DNA from: Sanguinoderma infundibulare
Taxonomy: Eukaryota; Basidiomycota; Agaricomycetes; Polyporales; Polyporaceae
NCBI GenBank assembly: GCA_032821775.1
Contig: JAVLRN010000012.1
Location: 2,294,001 to 2,358,000, forward strand
DNA: 64,000 bases
Direction: 5' to 3'
Shown one piece after another: positions 9,960 to 20,087 of this stretch. Both the position numbers and the translations under genes were made by a program. The notes beneath the pieces are model-generated. The model saw only the letters and a list, made by a program, of their open reading frames with translations, was not told where the DNA came from and did not search any database. Within the stretch, counting starts at the first letter, position 1; the number at the start of each line of letters is the position of its first letter.

Positions 9960-12125
9960 CAGCACCATGGTCATCGCCCTATTAGCCTGCCCGTGCTCTC
10001 CGCTGACTTATTGGGTGTCTCTAGGCCGTTTGCTGTACCTCACGGCGCAAGACTTGGGTCCTACCTGGACACCAGAATCGTAAAGATGGTGCGCACATCG
10101 CACTTGGTGCAAAGTATCGCGAACCCCTTTCAGTTCCATTGCGTCAGAATCTTATCTCCCCTCAAGGTCACAGGGCCCGATACCGACTTCACCATTCGCC
10201 TTGCGGATGAGGTGACATTCTCCCATCCGGCGTGCGGCAGACCTTCTGTGTCAGCGAGCTCGACGGTCTCGAATGCGGCGGAAACACTTGAAAAGACGTG
10301 CTCGATCCGCCGGTACAGCGCTATCCATCGCATCCAACTTGTTGAGTCAAGTGCACGTTCATCTCCATCATGCCTGTCCCAGTCCCAGAACTCGGATCCT
10401 TCAACTACGTCCCCGAGACGAAGGTGAGTATCCGGCCTCGATCCTCGCTTCTCGCTCATCACTGCGCCGCAATTCAACCGCTGATTGCGGTTCCATGCGT
10501 TTGACAGGAGAATCTCGATTGGGCCGACCTCGTCACCCTCGACTTCAGCTCGTACGGCACCCCGGAGGGCAACAAGAAGCTCGCCGCTGAGCTGATCAGG
10601 GCCGTGCGCGAGGACGGCTTCTTCTACGTCAAGAACTTCAACATCTCCCAGGAGCGTGTCAACCGCCAGTTCTCGCTCGGCAAGCAGTTCTACGAGCTCC
10701 CCTTGGAGGAGAAGCTCAAGTATGTGCCGGAGGGTCTCGGTGAGCGCTGCCAATCGTCTCCAATCCACGATGGAAGTTGATCCTCGATGCAGACGAAGGC
10801 AAGTTCAACGGGTATGTCCCCGCTGGCCGTCGGGTGCTGGACCCTGTCTCCGGCTTGAGGGATCGCACCGAGGTCTACAACATCCCTAGTAAGCACATTC
10901 CTGTCTCCGACACAGCGCTTCTGTTGAGCGCGACCATCACAGAGTTCGACGGGTTTTTCACCCACAACCACCCCACCGTCGTTCAGGAGCGCCTTGGAGA
11001 GATCGAGGAGTTTGGTCGCGTAAGTCAGTAGCAGATCCTGCGGGAAGATATCACCAACCAGGAGACAGTTGCTGCACTCGGAGGTCCTTGACCCCCTCCA
11101 TGTCCTGCTCGCCATCGCACTCGAGCTCCCGGAGGATTACTTCCTCAACATCCACCGCTACGAGCGGAAGAGCGAGGTACGCCGTTTCCTGCTTATCCTA
11201 TCCCGTCTCATTCCCCGCTCACCTGACGTTGCACCCAGGACCATTTCCGATACATGAAGTACACCAAGTTCACGCCTGAGGAGAACCTCAAGATCGGCCG
11301 TCTCTGGATCTCGGGCCACACCGACCTCGGCTCCTGGACGCTCCTCTTCCGCCAGCCCGTCGCCGCACTCCAAATCAAGAACCACAAGACGAGCGAGTGG
11401 AAGTGGGTCAAGCCCCAGGACGGCACGCTGACCGTCAACGCCTGCGACGCCCTCAACTTCCTCACCGGCGGCTACGCCAAGAGCACGATCCACCGGTGCG
11501 TGTCGCCATAGCTATGTAATCTTGCGCGAGACTTGACTTACGCCGATTGCCCCAGTGTCGTTGCGCCCCCGAAGGACCAGGAGCACGTCGACCGTCTCGG
11601 CATCCTTTACTTCTCTAGGTGCGTATCGAGTCCCGCCGCCCTGTCGTCATCACCCGGATAGCTGATCTTCTGCAGGCCGAACAACGACGTCCCCCTGAAG
11701 ACTATCGTCGAGTCACCGGTGCTTCAGCGCGAGGGCTATACCCAGAACGACTTCGAGAAGTCCGGCAACCACGTGCCCACGATGGAAGGTGAGCGTCCGT
11801 TCCCTCAGGCTTTGCTTTCGCGCCTTCCATTGCGCACGTCCGGGGCGATCTCGCTCGCTGAGACTGCGCACTGGTTCGGTCGATGAACGCGACGCTAATG
11901 CAACGTGTGACAGAGTGGACGTTCGCGAAGCAGAAGTGGCAGCGCACGAAGAACGCCGTTCGCGATGACCCCGTCCTCCAAACCGCGCAGATCCTGCCCG
12001 GGTACCGCGAGAAAGCGTATGCTTGACGGGGCTAAGCGCGCCTGCGCTGCAGAACGGAGGACGTATACTTGTGTACAACAGCGTCAATACCAAAGCAATC
12101 GTCATCCGAGTGCAGAACTCCGTTC
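9960..12125. repeat. Inverted duplication block A, copy 1
   Basis: About 2.15 kb that recurs in reverse orientation at 36145-38320. Similarity starts near the phrase ACCATGGYCATCGCC, runs through the upstream region and whole oxygenase gene, and ends past the stop near ACAACAGCGTCAATACCAA. By eye the coding parts are about 93-95 percent identical and the flanks less so, with small indels. Exact borders need an alignment. Confidence 0.9.
10370..12026 (+). CDS. 2-oxoglutarate/Fe(II)-dependent oxygenase (isopenicillin-N-synthase-like), copy 1
   Basis: Nine exons join into one open frame of 370 codons: 10370-10423, 10508-10739, 10793-10888, 10943-11019, 11069-11176, 11239-11495, 11556-11618, 11676-11788 and 11914-12026. 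All introns are GT-AG. The N-terminal DIOX_N-type region is LDFSSYGTPEGNKKLAAELI with REDGFFYVKNFNIS. The iron site is the HxD of SGHTDLGSWTLLFRQP plus the distal His of STIHRVV. The co-substrate Arg could be the first Arg of RLGILYFSRP. Such proteins hydroxylate, desaturate or cyclise small molecules using 2-oxoglutarate and oxygen; the substrate cannot be told. No secondary-metabolite cluster partners are visible. The paralogue at 36250-37903 has the same gene structure. Confidence 0.9.
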
Positions 12126-12126
12126 T

Positions 12127-12521
12127 GCATACTTTACGTGATTGACATCGACGTAGCGGCTATGTTGGCCTTTTTGTACGCAGCCTGCAGCTGGAGTCGG
12201 GAATGTCATGGGGCATGCTCTACGCCCGCCTCAACAAAGTACTACAGTTGCCCTTCACGCCATGAGTTAGGTAATCCTTTCCAATCCTCGGATCGCACAG
12301 CTGTCAAACTGTCATGTCATCCTAGGATAGACGCAGGCATAGCTAGCCTAGAGGTCTGTATCCTCGAACCTAAATTCAGAGGTTCCCCACTTGCACCCCG
12401 CTCCATCCCCACTGGTCCAGGCGGCCTCGTGACCTCATCTCAAACACTCGTTCGCCGTTCTACAAGTAAGATGTAGTGGTCTTTGACTGACTTCGTGCTC
12501 AATCTCACTACCACCAGGGGC
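12127..12521. other. Upstream region of the HET gene
   Basis: Starts where block A similarity ends. No gene is seen. A pyrimidine-rich stretch with an acceptor-like CCACCAG precedes the HET start at 12522, so a 5' UTR intron is possible. Confidence 0.4.
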
Positions 12522-14483
12522 ATGAGGCTGCTCGACACAAGAACCGGAGATTTTGTCTGGGTGGACAATCCTCGAGACCATGCCTACGCCATTCTCTCCC
12601 ACGTCTGGTCTCAGGAGCCGGGAGGAGAACAGACGTACCACGACCTGCTCATGATCCAAGTAGAAGTGCAACTCGCTCGAGCCGCCGACCCCGAACTTCC
12701 CGTCGATGAAGTGTTGAGAAGGGCGTCGTCCAAGATTAGGGGAGCATGTGCGTACGCCCTCGCCGATGGCCTTTTCCTCATCTGGATCGACACGTGTTGT
12801 ATCGACAAGACCAGCAGCGCTGAACTAGCAGAAGCCATCAACTCGATGTACGAGTGGTACGGCCTCTCGACGGTCTGCTACGCCTTCCTCCACGACGTTG
12901 ATGCCAGTGAGGACCCCTACGACCCTTTGTCGTCTTTCCGCGGCAGCCGTTGGTACACTCGCGGATGGACGCTTCAGGAGTTGATAGCCCCCACAATCGT
13001 CATCTTCGTTTCTTCCGCATGGCGCACGATCGGAGGGAAGGATGTTCTTGGGGATTTAGTCCAGGATATCACTGGGATCGACATGGACATTCTCACCCAC
13101 TCCCGCTTCCTCAGCACTACCAGCGTCGCTCGACGGATGTCCTGGGCGTCGAAGCGCGTGACGACGAGGAAGGAGGACGAGGCGTACTGTCTGATGGGTA
13201 TCTTCGGAATCCACATGCCCGTCATTTACGGAGAAGGACGGAAAGCTTTCCATCGCCTACAAGAAGAGATCCTCAAGCAGCTTCCCGATCAGAGCATCTT
13301 CCTTTGGTATCGGGAGGTCAGCCAACGTCCGTTGGCCGAGGATGACAACGACGATCATGTTCTTTTCGCATCTACCCCTTCCCAATTCGCTTCTTCCCGT
13401 GACGTCCGAACGATCCCGAAGAACGTTCTTGCCAGTAGGCTGGGGATCTCGGAGTTTCCTCCCACGACTTATATCATCACCTCCGAGGGGATGCGAGTAA
13501 CCCTACCGCTCTTGTCAATTGCGCCGTCCGTCGACATTGCCGTATTAGCCTGCGAAGGACAGGACGGACAGCTGCTGGGCCTCGTCCTCCGGCAAACCAA
13601 GGTCGCCTACGTGCGTTGCGTTGGTGCGCCGACTACAAATCCCTCCTTTCTCAATCAGAGCTCCAACGTCATCACGCAGCATCCACAATCCGACTACATA
13701 CTTCCCCTCCCTTCGCGTACTGGCATGTCCCACTCTTCTGGCAGTTACTCTGCCTCTCTTTTAGCTTCTACCCATCCCGCGACAGTGGAGGTGTACGTTG
13801 TTCACCGCAGTCAATCGTCCACGTCCATCATCCCTCATTATCCATCGTTGCTGAAGCTCCCTCACTCGTCGGCACCGCGGCCATTCAAGATCGTGCTGTC
13901 TAATACACCCTTCGTCGACAAGCCTCCGAGGCCGGAGGAGGCCTTGAACGTTATTGATCTGGCCTCCCTTCCCCACCCCGATAGCACACCGACTTATCTT
14001 CTTCGCGTTTCCAGAGACGGGTCAAACTGGCAACTCAAAGCCGAGTTCAGCACCTCACAATGCACGAAACAAGGTGCGGACGGCTGGTCGGGCCTCGCCG
14101 CGACTGTCAGCCTCGTCGACGACGGAGCCACGGTGGTTAGCTCGCCGGACCCTTTACGGTCCCTTTGGGGGCAAGACTGCGTAGACCACGTGCATTCCTG
14201 GACAAGCTCGTCCCGAGGACAAGATCGGGATGCCAAACGCACGAGGAAATTCACGTTTCGAAGACCGAATCCCTCTGGTGCCCGTGAATGGAACGTCTGG
14301 CTTGCGCTCCGCCGTGAGAGTCATGGTAGCCATGTGTTCCCTAGAATCTTCTCCTTGTCGGTGTCCGTTTTTGAACAGCAACGACCGTCCATCCAACCTG
14401 AAGGTTTCGAGCCCGACGACTGGGGATCCGAACGCCCCACCGGAGCATTGCGACTGGTATTCATTTCTACTACTATTTACTAG
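12522..14483 (+). CDS. HET (heterokaryon incompatibility) domain protein
   Basis: A single intronless frame of 653 codons. I chose the ATG at 12522 because the protein then begins MRLLDTRTGDFVWV, the usual start of basidiomycete HET proteins. The HET domain covers roughly residues 20-190: YAILSHVWS, the conserved IDTCCIDKTSSAELAEAINS, MYEWYGLSTVCYAFLHDV and RGWTLQELIAP. It is followed by a typical C-terminal extension of the domain, TRKEDEAYCLMGIFGIHMPV and YGEGRKAFHRLQEEI. In ascomycetes such domains trigger cell death after fusion of unlike strains. In basidiomycetes the role is largely inferred. The C-terminal 350 residues contain no motif I recognise. It lies inside arm 1 of the inverted duplication but has no counterpart in arm 2. 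Confidence 0.92.
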   Translation: MRLLDTRTGDFVWVDNPRDHAYAILSHVWSQEPGGEQTYHDLLMIQVEVQLARAADPELPVDEVLRRASSKIRGACAYALADGLFLIWIDTCCIDKTSSAELAEAINSMYEWYGLSTVCYAFLHDVDASEDPYDPLSSFRGSRWYTRGWTLQELIAPTIVIFVSSAWRTIGGKDVLGDLVQDITGIDMDILTHSRFLSTTSVARRMSWASKRVTTRKEDEAYCLMGIFGIHMPVIYGEGRKAFHRLQEEILKQLPDQSIFLWYREVSQRPLAEDDNDDHVLFASTPSQFASSRDVRTIPKNVLASRLGISEFPPTTYIITSEGMRVTLPLLSIAPSVDIAVLACEGQDGQLLGLVLRQTKVAYVRCVGAPTTNPSFLNQSSNVITQHPQSDYILPLPSRTGMSHSSGSYSASLLASTHPATVEVYVVHRSQSSTSIIPHYPSLLKLPHSSAPRPFKIVLSNTPFVDKPPRPEEALNVIDLASLPHPDSTPTYLLRVSRDGSNWQLKAEFSTSQCTKQGADGWSGLAATVSLVDDGATVVSSPDPLRSLWGQDCVDHVHSWTSSSRGQDRDAKRTRKFTFRRPNPSGAREWNVWLALRRESHGSHVFPRIFSLSVSVFEQQRPSIQPEGFEPDDWGSERPTGALRLVFISTTIY

Positions 14484-14718
14484 GTACTCGCCGATGAGGC
14501 GGAATTGACGAGTATTCACTGATAGATGGGCCGCGAACTACGACCGTCTTATACTGGAATAGGGGTGCACGGTGCTTCTGGCGAGCCGCAGATGGGGCAA
14601 TCCGCACGCAGCATACGCGTACGTACCGTCCGCGACAAAACCTTCACCAGTTATTAATGGATACTTTATATTACAGCCTATACGCGTACAAGAGTTCAGC
14701 CAGAGCTTCTTGGACTCC

Positions 14719-15253
14719 ATGGACTTCGATCACCCCATGTTCGATTCGGAGAGTTTCGAACCAACTCGGGCCGGCGCACATCCACCAGAAGAACAGTCCG
14801 GGCCAAGTTCGATGCCCTCGCTGCCACCACCAACTATCCAAATCTCGGTATGTCGTTTCTCGTTACGTACTTCCCAGGAACTCGCTGTGAAGTGGCCCAT
14901 TGACATGGCGTTCGATAGGTGATGGGGCGCGCACCGCATATAGGACGAGTAGACGAATGGGTACAAGGTCGGCCTCTGACCGCAGGGATGCTCGCGACCG
15001 CCGTCGCCCGGGAAGTGCGCCAATTCTTGGTGAGTGTGGCCGGACTATACGATTCTCCGTCGTAGTAGGCAGGAGACTGATGCGATCTGACTTGCAGGTT
15101 CGCGAACGGGCGCGAGGCGACCCGCTTCGGTACGGAGAGCGGGAGATCCTGCTGAACGACCTGGCGCTGGTCGACGTCGAACGCGCACCTTCGGGGGCGC
15201 TCGTACCCATGCTCGCCATCTCGATGGATCGTGGTTCCGGAGGCTCCCGGTAG
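14719..15253 (+). CDS. Small conserved-looking protein, three phase-0 exons
   Basis: Three exons, 14719-14847, 14919-15029 and 15098-15253, each an exact multiple of three, join through GTATGT...GATAG and GTGAGT...TTGCAG introns into 131 codons. Exon 1 is acidic and Pro-rich (MDFDHPMFDSESFEPTRAG). Exon 2 reads RVDEWVQGRPLTAGMLATAV with AREVRQFL. Exon 3 reads RERARGDPLRYGEREILLND followed by LALVDVERAPSGALVPMLAI. The clean joining and absence of stops argue for a real gene. I do not recognise the family. An upstream exon may exist, because the frame remains open back to about 14572. Confidence 0.6.
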
Positions 15254-16007
15254 CCGTCAGTGCTGGCATACTAGATAGATACCCTTGAACAATTATGGCA
15301 CGAAATGAAGTCCCGCGAAGCATTCGAGAGGCACAGGCCAAGTCAATAACCGAAGGATGTGCGCGTAATCGAAACGTGGTGTGGTCATTTTCCCGTATTG
15401 ATTTCCTGGATAGGTATCCAACATTCATTCAGCAATATGCCGCCTTCTATATTCCCGAGTCATCTTCTAACGACCAGCACCACCGCAGATTCTGCAGCAC
15501 GCCTTTCACGCTGAATTGACGCGTCTTCCAGCAAGGGCCTTCGTGACTCAACAGCCGACGACGTTAGTGTTTATTACGAGATGTATCAGCACGACAGCGC
15601 TCGGTGTTTTCCCCCGTTTTGCCATGTTCGTTCCGGTATGGTCACCACATTGTTGCTGCGTACGTAGTTCCATATATGCGTGATGATATCCGCGGTCAAT
15701 TGATGGTGGACCTAAAACAAGCAAATATAACGGCAGCGTCGTACGTGGATTTGGGTCCGCGGCGGATTGCAAGTGTTGCCGGGAAAACCTTAAACCATGG
15801 TTGAATCGCTTGGGAAGTGGCACTATGCGGGTGTCCCGCGAGGCAGACATGCGGCCGCGTCCAAATCGCACCATCTGCCTTTAGTGGGTGGCACACTCTC
15901 TTAAAATCCTGCTCCCTTGCAGCGGGAGTCGATCCCACCTGTCGAGCAACCTCCTTTCACGCCTCGCAACGTATCCAGCCCGCGCGCATTAGCCTTTCAG
16001 CGCCACC
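15254..16007. other. Intergenic stretch, nothing recognised
   Basis: No convincing frame on either strand and no repeat seen. Confidence 0.4.
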
Positions 16008-16595
16008 ATGGAGCCCCCCGATATCGTCACGCCATCCCGCCGTATCTCGAAGCAGCCTCCCAGTATGTCATCGTGTTTGGTTCCCAGTGCCGCCGTCCGC
16101 GTCCTCCGCTGTGGGCCACCCCCAATCTGAGCTATATCCTGACCCGCCTGAAATGTTCCAGACACCGATGAGTGTGACGTCCATGATATGGAGCTCATGC
16201 TTCCGGTCTCGGACGTCGCGCAGCCAAAACCTGCTCTGCATTCGTCCGCTCAGACGCCCGATGCACCAGTTGCTCTCGCCGACGACTACTCGGACATGCC
16301 CGAACTTGCCGCAGTTGTCGATGCGGACTCTCCCCTCCTCTCTTTCCCCTCCCACCCCACCTCTATTACACGGCCGTGCTCCTCGCACTTGCGCAAGAAG
16401 CACCCGAACCGCGTCCCCCGCCCTCCGAACGCGTTCATGATCTTCCGGTCCATGCTCTGGAAGGACGAGATGATCACTGAGGTCAAGGGCTCTGAGACAG
16501 GACGTTCGCGAAGCAGTAACTGCAGCTCGCGGGACACATCGTCAGCGGAGACCGAGCGCGCAGGACCCGCCGGATCCTCTGAGTCGTGTGGCTGA
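16008..16595 (+). pseudogene. HMG-box (MATA_HMG type) transcription factor, truncated
   Basis: A likely start at 16008 (MEPPDIVTPSRRISKQPPSM) is followed by frame changes. From 16188 one frame runs ELMLPVSDVAQPKPAL... into KKHPNRVPRPPNAFMIFRSM with LWKDEMITEV, the first strand and helix of an HMG box of the mating-type / Ste11-like class. The box should continue with roughly 45 more residues including an SRIAG-like helix and a YKY-type end. Instead the frame becomes Ser-rich and stops at 16593-16595. In a neighbouring frame LQLAGHIVS (about 16518) may be a trace of the second helix. The protein would bind the minor groove if intact. The break lies only a few hundred bases before block B. Confidence 0.6.
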
Positions 16596-17320
16596 GCGAG
16601 CTCTCGAAGAAGGGTGTAGTGTGTAGAACTTTCACCAGGATCGAAACCAATGCAATCGCGGTCAAATAACTGAATTCTGCGTGTGACCGCTGCGTTGCGG
16701 GCGAATGCAACCTCCACCTTCTGGGGAAAGATGAAGATCGTACAGGCAGGGAACGAACGCATCGGATTTTCCATATATACGATAGGGGCCGTGCAACATT
16801 TATAAGCCGCCGAGTTTCACTTCGGCACAAAGTGCTCAAAACGTTGACCATAATGGAGAAAGTGGAGTTCACCGCGAAGGCGCCAGTGCTACTTTCTCCT
16901 TGACCTTTCGGTCCCTTCGCAGCGAGGGCCAAGTTCGTGACAGTGTCGCGTTGGTTGAAAACAAAACAAAATGCGCGCGTGAGGCCAGTGTACTATGCTG
17001 ATTGGGAGTTGAACCCACTCTGCTTACTCCGAGGAATGCCAATTATGGGAGGCAAGCATTTCGCCATCAGTGTTCGATTGCGTAAAGCGCGAAGAGCCAG
17101 CAAGATTCATTTCACGAAAGGCGGGCTATGAAGTACAATGGAGGTCAAGAGATAACAGGTCAGGGAGCAACGCGCGTTTCAGCACGCAGAGCTGGGAGGG
17201 AGGGGTGGGGATTCCAAGAAATAACGCGATCAATCCTACAGAAGAGAGGTTTTTAACCCATCAGCGTCTTGCACCACGCACGTGTAAAACGTTCGAAACC
17301 CACCGAGGGGCATATCCATA

Positions 17321-17923
17321 CTACTGCGTGAACACGTACGCCTGGACGCCCAGGTTTTGATACCCGAGCTCGTGCTCAAAGTCGTACACCTCCGCCAGGC
17401 GCGTCGTAAAAAAGTTTAGCGCGTCCTTCTTGTAAAGTCGGTACAACGGCACCGTCCCGCACTCCTTGTCAGCGTACACCTTCCCGGCCACCTCCTGGGT
17501 CGCCCAGGAGCCCCCGAGCAATTGTATCTCCGTTGTGTTCGCGGTGTAGTAGTGTTTATTGGCCGCGGCGCTGTAGAGTCGGAATAGCGGCACCGCCGTC
17601 GGGGCCTGGGTGTCGGAGGGGAAGATCCGGGCCGCGACGCCCTCGGACGTGTACCCGCTGGCGGTGAAGGCGTCCAACTCGGTCGTGCTGGTGGTGTAGA
17701 AGTAGTCGTTCGCGGTCGCACTCCATGCGCGGTAGAAGGGGACGGTGGGATAATCACAGTTGTGATTCACTGCAGGCTGGGAGAGATGACCGGTCGATCA
17801 GACGTCGAGGACGCACAAGTGGGACGTACTACGGCTCACCTGTGTGGATGCACCGGCCGTAGGTGTAGCGGAGGCTTGCAGGTAGAAGGCAGAAAGAACG
17901 ATGGCCGCGATGGACAGCTTCAT
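17321..17923 (-). CDS. Secreted DUF5648-like (lipase-domain repeat) protein, copy 1
   Basis: Two exons, 17923-17840 and 17776-17321, separated by a 63-bp GTGAGC...CCCAG intron, give 179 residues. Residues 1-20 are a signal peptide (MKLSIAAIVLSAFYLQASAT). The mature part has three repeats of about 45 residues built on a Y/F-RAW/LYSA...NDYFYT or NKHYYT pattern: FYRAWSATANDYFYTTST, LFRLYSAAANKHYYTANT and LYRLYKKDALNFFTTRLAE. This repeat is the DUF5648 fold found in secreted fungal and bacterial proteins. Its function is unknown; it is often attached to hydrolases. Two cysteines are present (NCDYP, KECGTV). Only one N-glycosylation sequon is present, against four in the paralogue at 30031-30633. 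Confidence 0.88.
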
Positions 17924-18200
17924 GTTTGTGATAGTTGGTCTGGGTGCTGCGAGGAGGAGGAGATTGTGAAGGTCCTGGAGGAGAGGCCCCGGACTACAGC
18001 GGCTTTTATATCGCGTCGACGCATTTTCTCGCGAGTCGTACTGTGGACAAATGCACGCACAATCCCATCAAAGACAGTTAAGAAACTCCGTGGCGTCCAT
18101 GGGAAATTTACATCATCGCGGCATCGAAGAAGGCCCCATGCGTGTCATGAGCATGCCGGACAGCAGAATGTTGCCGCCCAATGCTCCAGGGCATTCTGGT
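17924..18200 (-). promoter_or_regulatory. Promoter of secreted-protein gene, copy 1
   Basis: Reading minus, a TATA box (GATATAAAAGC, TATAAAA at 18004-18010) lies about 80 bp before the ATG. It is preceded by GCGTCGACGC and followed by AGGACCTTCACAATCTCCTC. The same string of elements precedes the genes at 30031 and 34936. Confidence 0.7.
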
Positions 18201-18883
18201 AACGTCAGTCGCGCGCGGATCCGCACTCTATACCAGGGGAATTGACGTATTAACACCTCTGAACCGGTGCAACTGTCAAGCAAGCGTTCTTGTCTCTCAT
18301 TCCGACTCTATTGAGCCAGGTATGGTTACGCACATTTCCCTCAACCTGTGTAGCGTGTGATTGCGACGGATTCTGCCTTTGCTGGAGTTCCATCGCCCTG
18401 GTAAAACCATCAGTGTCATTCACAAAATGCTGATGGACATGTGGACGTACACGAACCGACTACTCGTCCAAACGGCCTCATTCCAGCTGTTTTCAGAACG
18501 TTAGGCCCTCCTAAAGAAAACTCGTTCATGTCGACTAGACAGCCGACCTCAATGGGAGCCCCAGAGGGTCCGGTACCATGGCCCCAGTTTCTCAGCAGGG
18601 CGCCGCGCCGACCGCGCTGGGTTGTCCGGATAGGGCTCTCGTTGACATCAAATAAACAACCGATCTGGGCGTGTTTTTTTTTGCGAGAGGGCCTATCCAT
18701 CTGAAAACAGCTGCCTATCCCTGGAATCGCATGGCCTTGCGCGGTCACCCACTTCCGCTCTTGTTTCCTCACCGTCGCAAACGAATAAACAAGTAAGTTT
18801 GTGATGCACTCCCACCGATTCCGATACTCTACCTCTCTGACTCGCCAGAGCCGCTCTTCATTCTCATCCTCTTCCTCTTCGTC

Positions 18884-19190
18884 TCAGTCCTCATCCTGTA
18901 AGGCCCACGAGCTTCCGTCAATGATGAGTTTGGGGAAGATGGCAGACCGGTACGCAGCGACGCAGATCACGTCGGAGACCTTCAATCGTCCGACCTTCAA
19001 TGTCTGGAGTTGCTTGAGAGGCGCACCACTCTGCGGGCAGTAGTCGCCGGGTAGTTGCGTACCAAAGTTGAGGGCGACGCCGAAGATGTTCAGCCAACGA
19101 CAATGCCGAGCGAACCCGATCAAGCCGAAGACGGCGGCCGGAGAACGAAGGTGGTACTTGTCCAGCCTTTCGCACCTAGGTGACGGTATT
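18884..19190 (-). pseudogene. F-box/LRR-type protein, C-terminal fragment
   Basis: The minus strand reads AAVFGLIGFARHCRWLNIFG, VALNFGTQLPG, LQTLKVGRLKVSDVICVAAY and RSAIFPKLIIDGSSW. This is the C-terminal leucine-rich part of the Agaricomycete F-box family (the LxVGxSxISxxxxVAAFLSxIFP pattern). Homologous sequence ends near 19185-19190, so the F-box motif and most repeats are missing. The fragment matches the F-box copy at about 34150-34430. It lies upstream, on the same strand, of the DUF5648-like gene. Confidence 0.65.
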
Positions 19191-19264
19191 CTCTGGCCGA
19201 CAATTCGGTGGTGGTTATCCGTGGCACGGAGAACGCCGTGCACACACTCTCGTGCGGCCGGTTC

Positions 19265-19890
19265 TTCTACCGGCCCGCATCCTGACGTCGAACGAGAGGA
19301 TCAGCATCACGTCACGGACGAAGAAGACACCGAACCTGCGGACGAGGAGCCGGACGACTTCTGGATCGGCGTCTCCGCCATCCTCTTCATCTTCCAATTC
19401 TTCGCCAAGCTCCTGCTGACCCCGCAAGGCACTCTCATCGGATAGCTCATGTTTGTCTCCTCGCTCGCGGCATCGTGGGCGTACAGCGTGTACACTGAAT
19501 CGTTCGGCGACCGCGAGGACATCCAGACTACAATCCTGCGCTATGTCCTAAGGCTGGACGACGAGCCTGAGGAGCAAGGCCGGAGGAAGGTTCGGAAGTT
19601 CGAGTTCTGCACGTGGACCGCGATGGCTCCCTTCGCTTGCCTTGCACTCCAACCGGACTCGGTCGTCGTCTTTCGGACCTGTCCGAGATCTTGAACGCGC
19701 GCGTTTCCAGAGACACAGAGGTGTGGAATAGGTGGAAGGGGACGGTCTTGACGGGCTGCGTTCGAGGGAACGGTGAGACTTCACACAGGAGGACCGGAAG
19801 CTCGAGGAGCATAAGGAGGCGCAGTACTTGTCATTCTTGTTGGTTGAAGACGCTGAGAGGTATCGCGAAGCTTTATGGCATGACAAGCCA
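19265..19890 (+). pseudogene. Agaricomycete membrane protein of unknown function, frameshifted
   Basis: The plus strand reads DDFWIGVSAILFIFQFFAKL and LLTPQGTLIG, then a TAG (19443-19445), then MFVSSLAASWAYSVYTESFG, VRKFEFCTWTAMAPFACLAL, a frame change, LSEILNARVSRDTEVWNRWK, another change, and QEDRKLEEHKEAQYLSFLLV ending EALWHDKP and TAG near 19890. The order matches a common two-helix membrane protein of Agaricomycetes that I remember only as hypothetical. At least one stop and two frame changes make it a pseudogene here. It abuts the truncated F-box fragment. Confidence 0.6.
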
Positions 19891-20087
19891 TAGAATAAAC
19901 TTGCTTCGAGCGCGATCACATGGCCTCCGCCACTGCTATGGACGCTTGTGGAAGTGTTAATAAGTAATCATTAGTGCCGAGAGCATAGGATATGATAGCA
20001 AGATGCATGCGACATAAAAATACACAAAACCTGTTTGGTGCTCTGAGCAATAAGTCCGCATGATCGTAGCCAGTCGATGCGCGACTA

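Larger units (their letters stand above)
16760..18840. repeat. Inverted duplication block B, copy 1
   Basis: About 2.1 kb repeated in reverse orientation at 29090-31190. It spans the 3' flank, the DUF5648-like gene, its promoter and the intergenic region up to the neighbouring F-box fragment. Similarity starts at the AAATCCGATGCG region (near 16760) and stops near CTACCTCTCT (about 18840). The 3' flank also shows shared sequence such as CGCGTTGGTTGAAAACAAAA. Confidence 0.9.

Noticed and set aside
12483..12521. Upstream extension of the HET protein frame
   Set aside because: There is no ATG in it; it would need a TTG start. MRLLDTRTG at 12522 is the usual start of the family.
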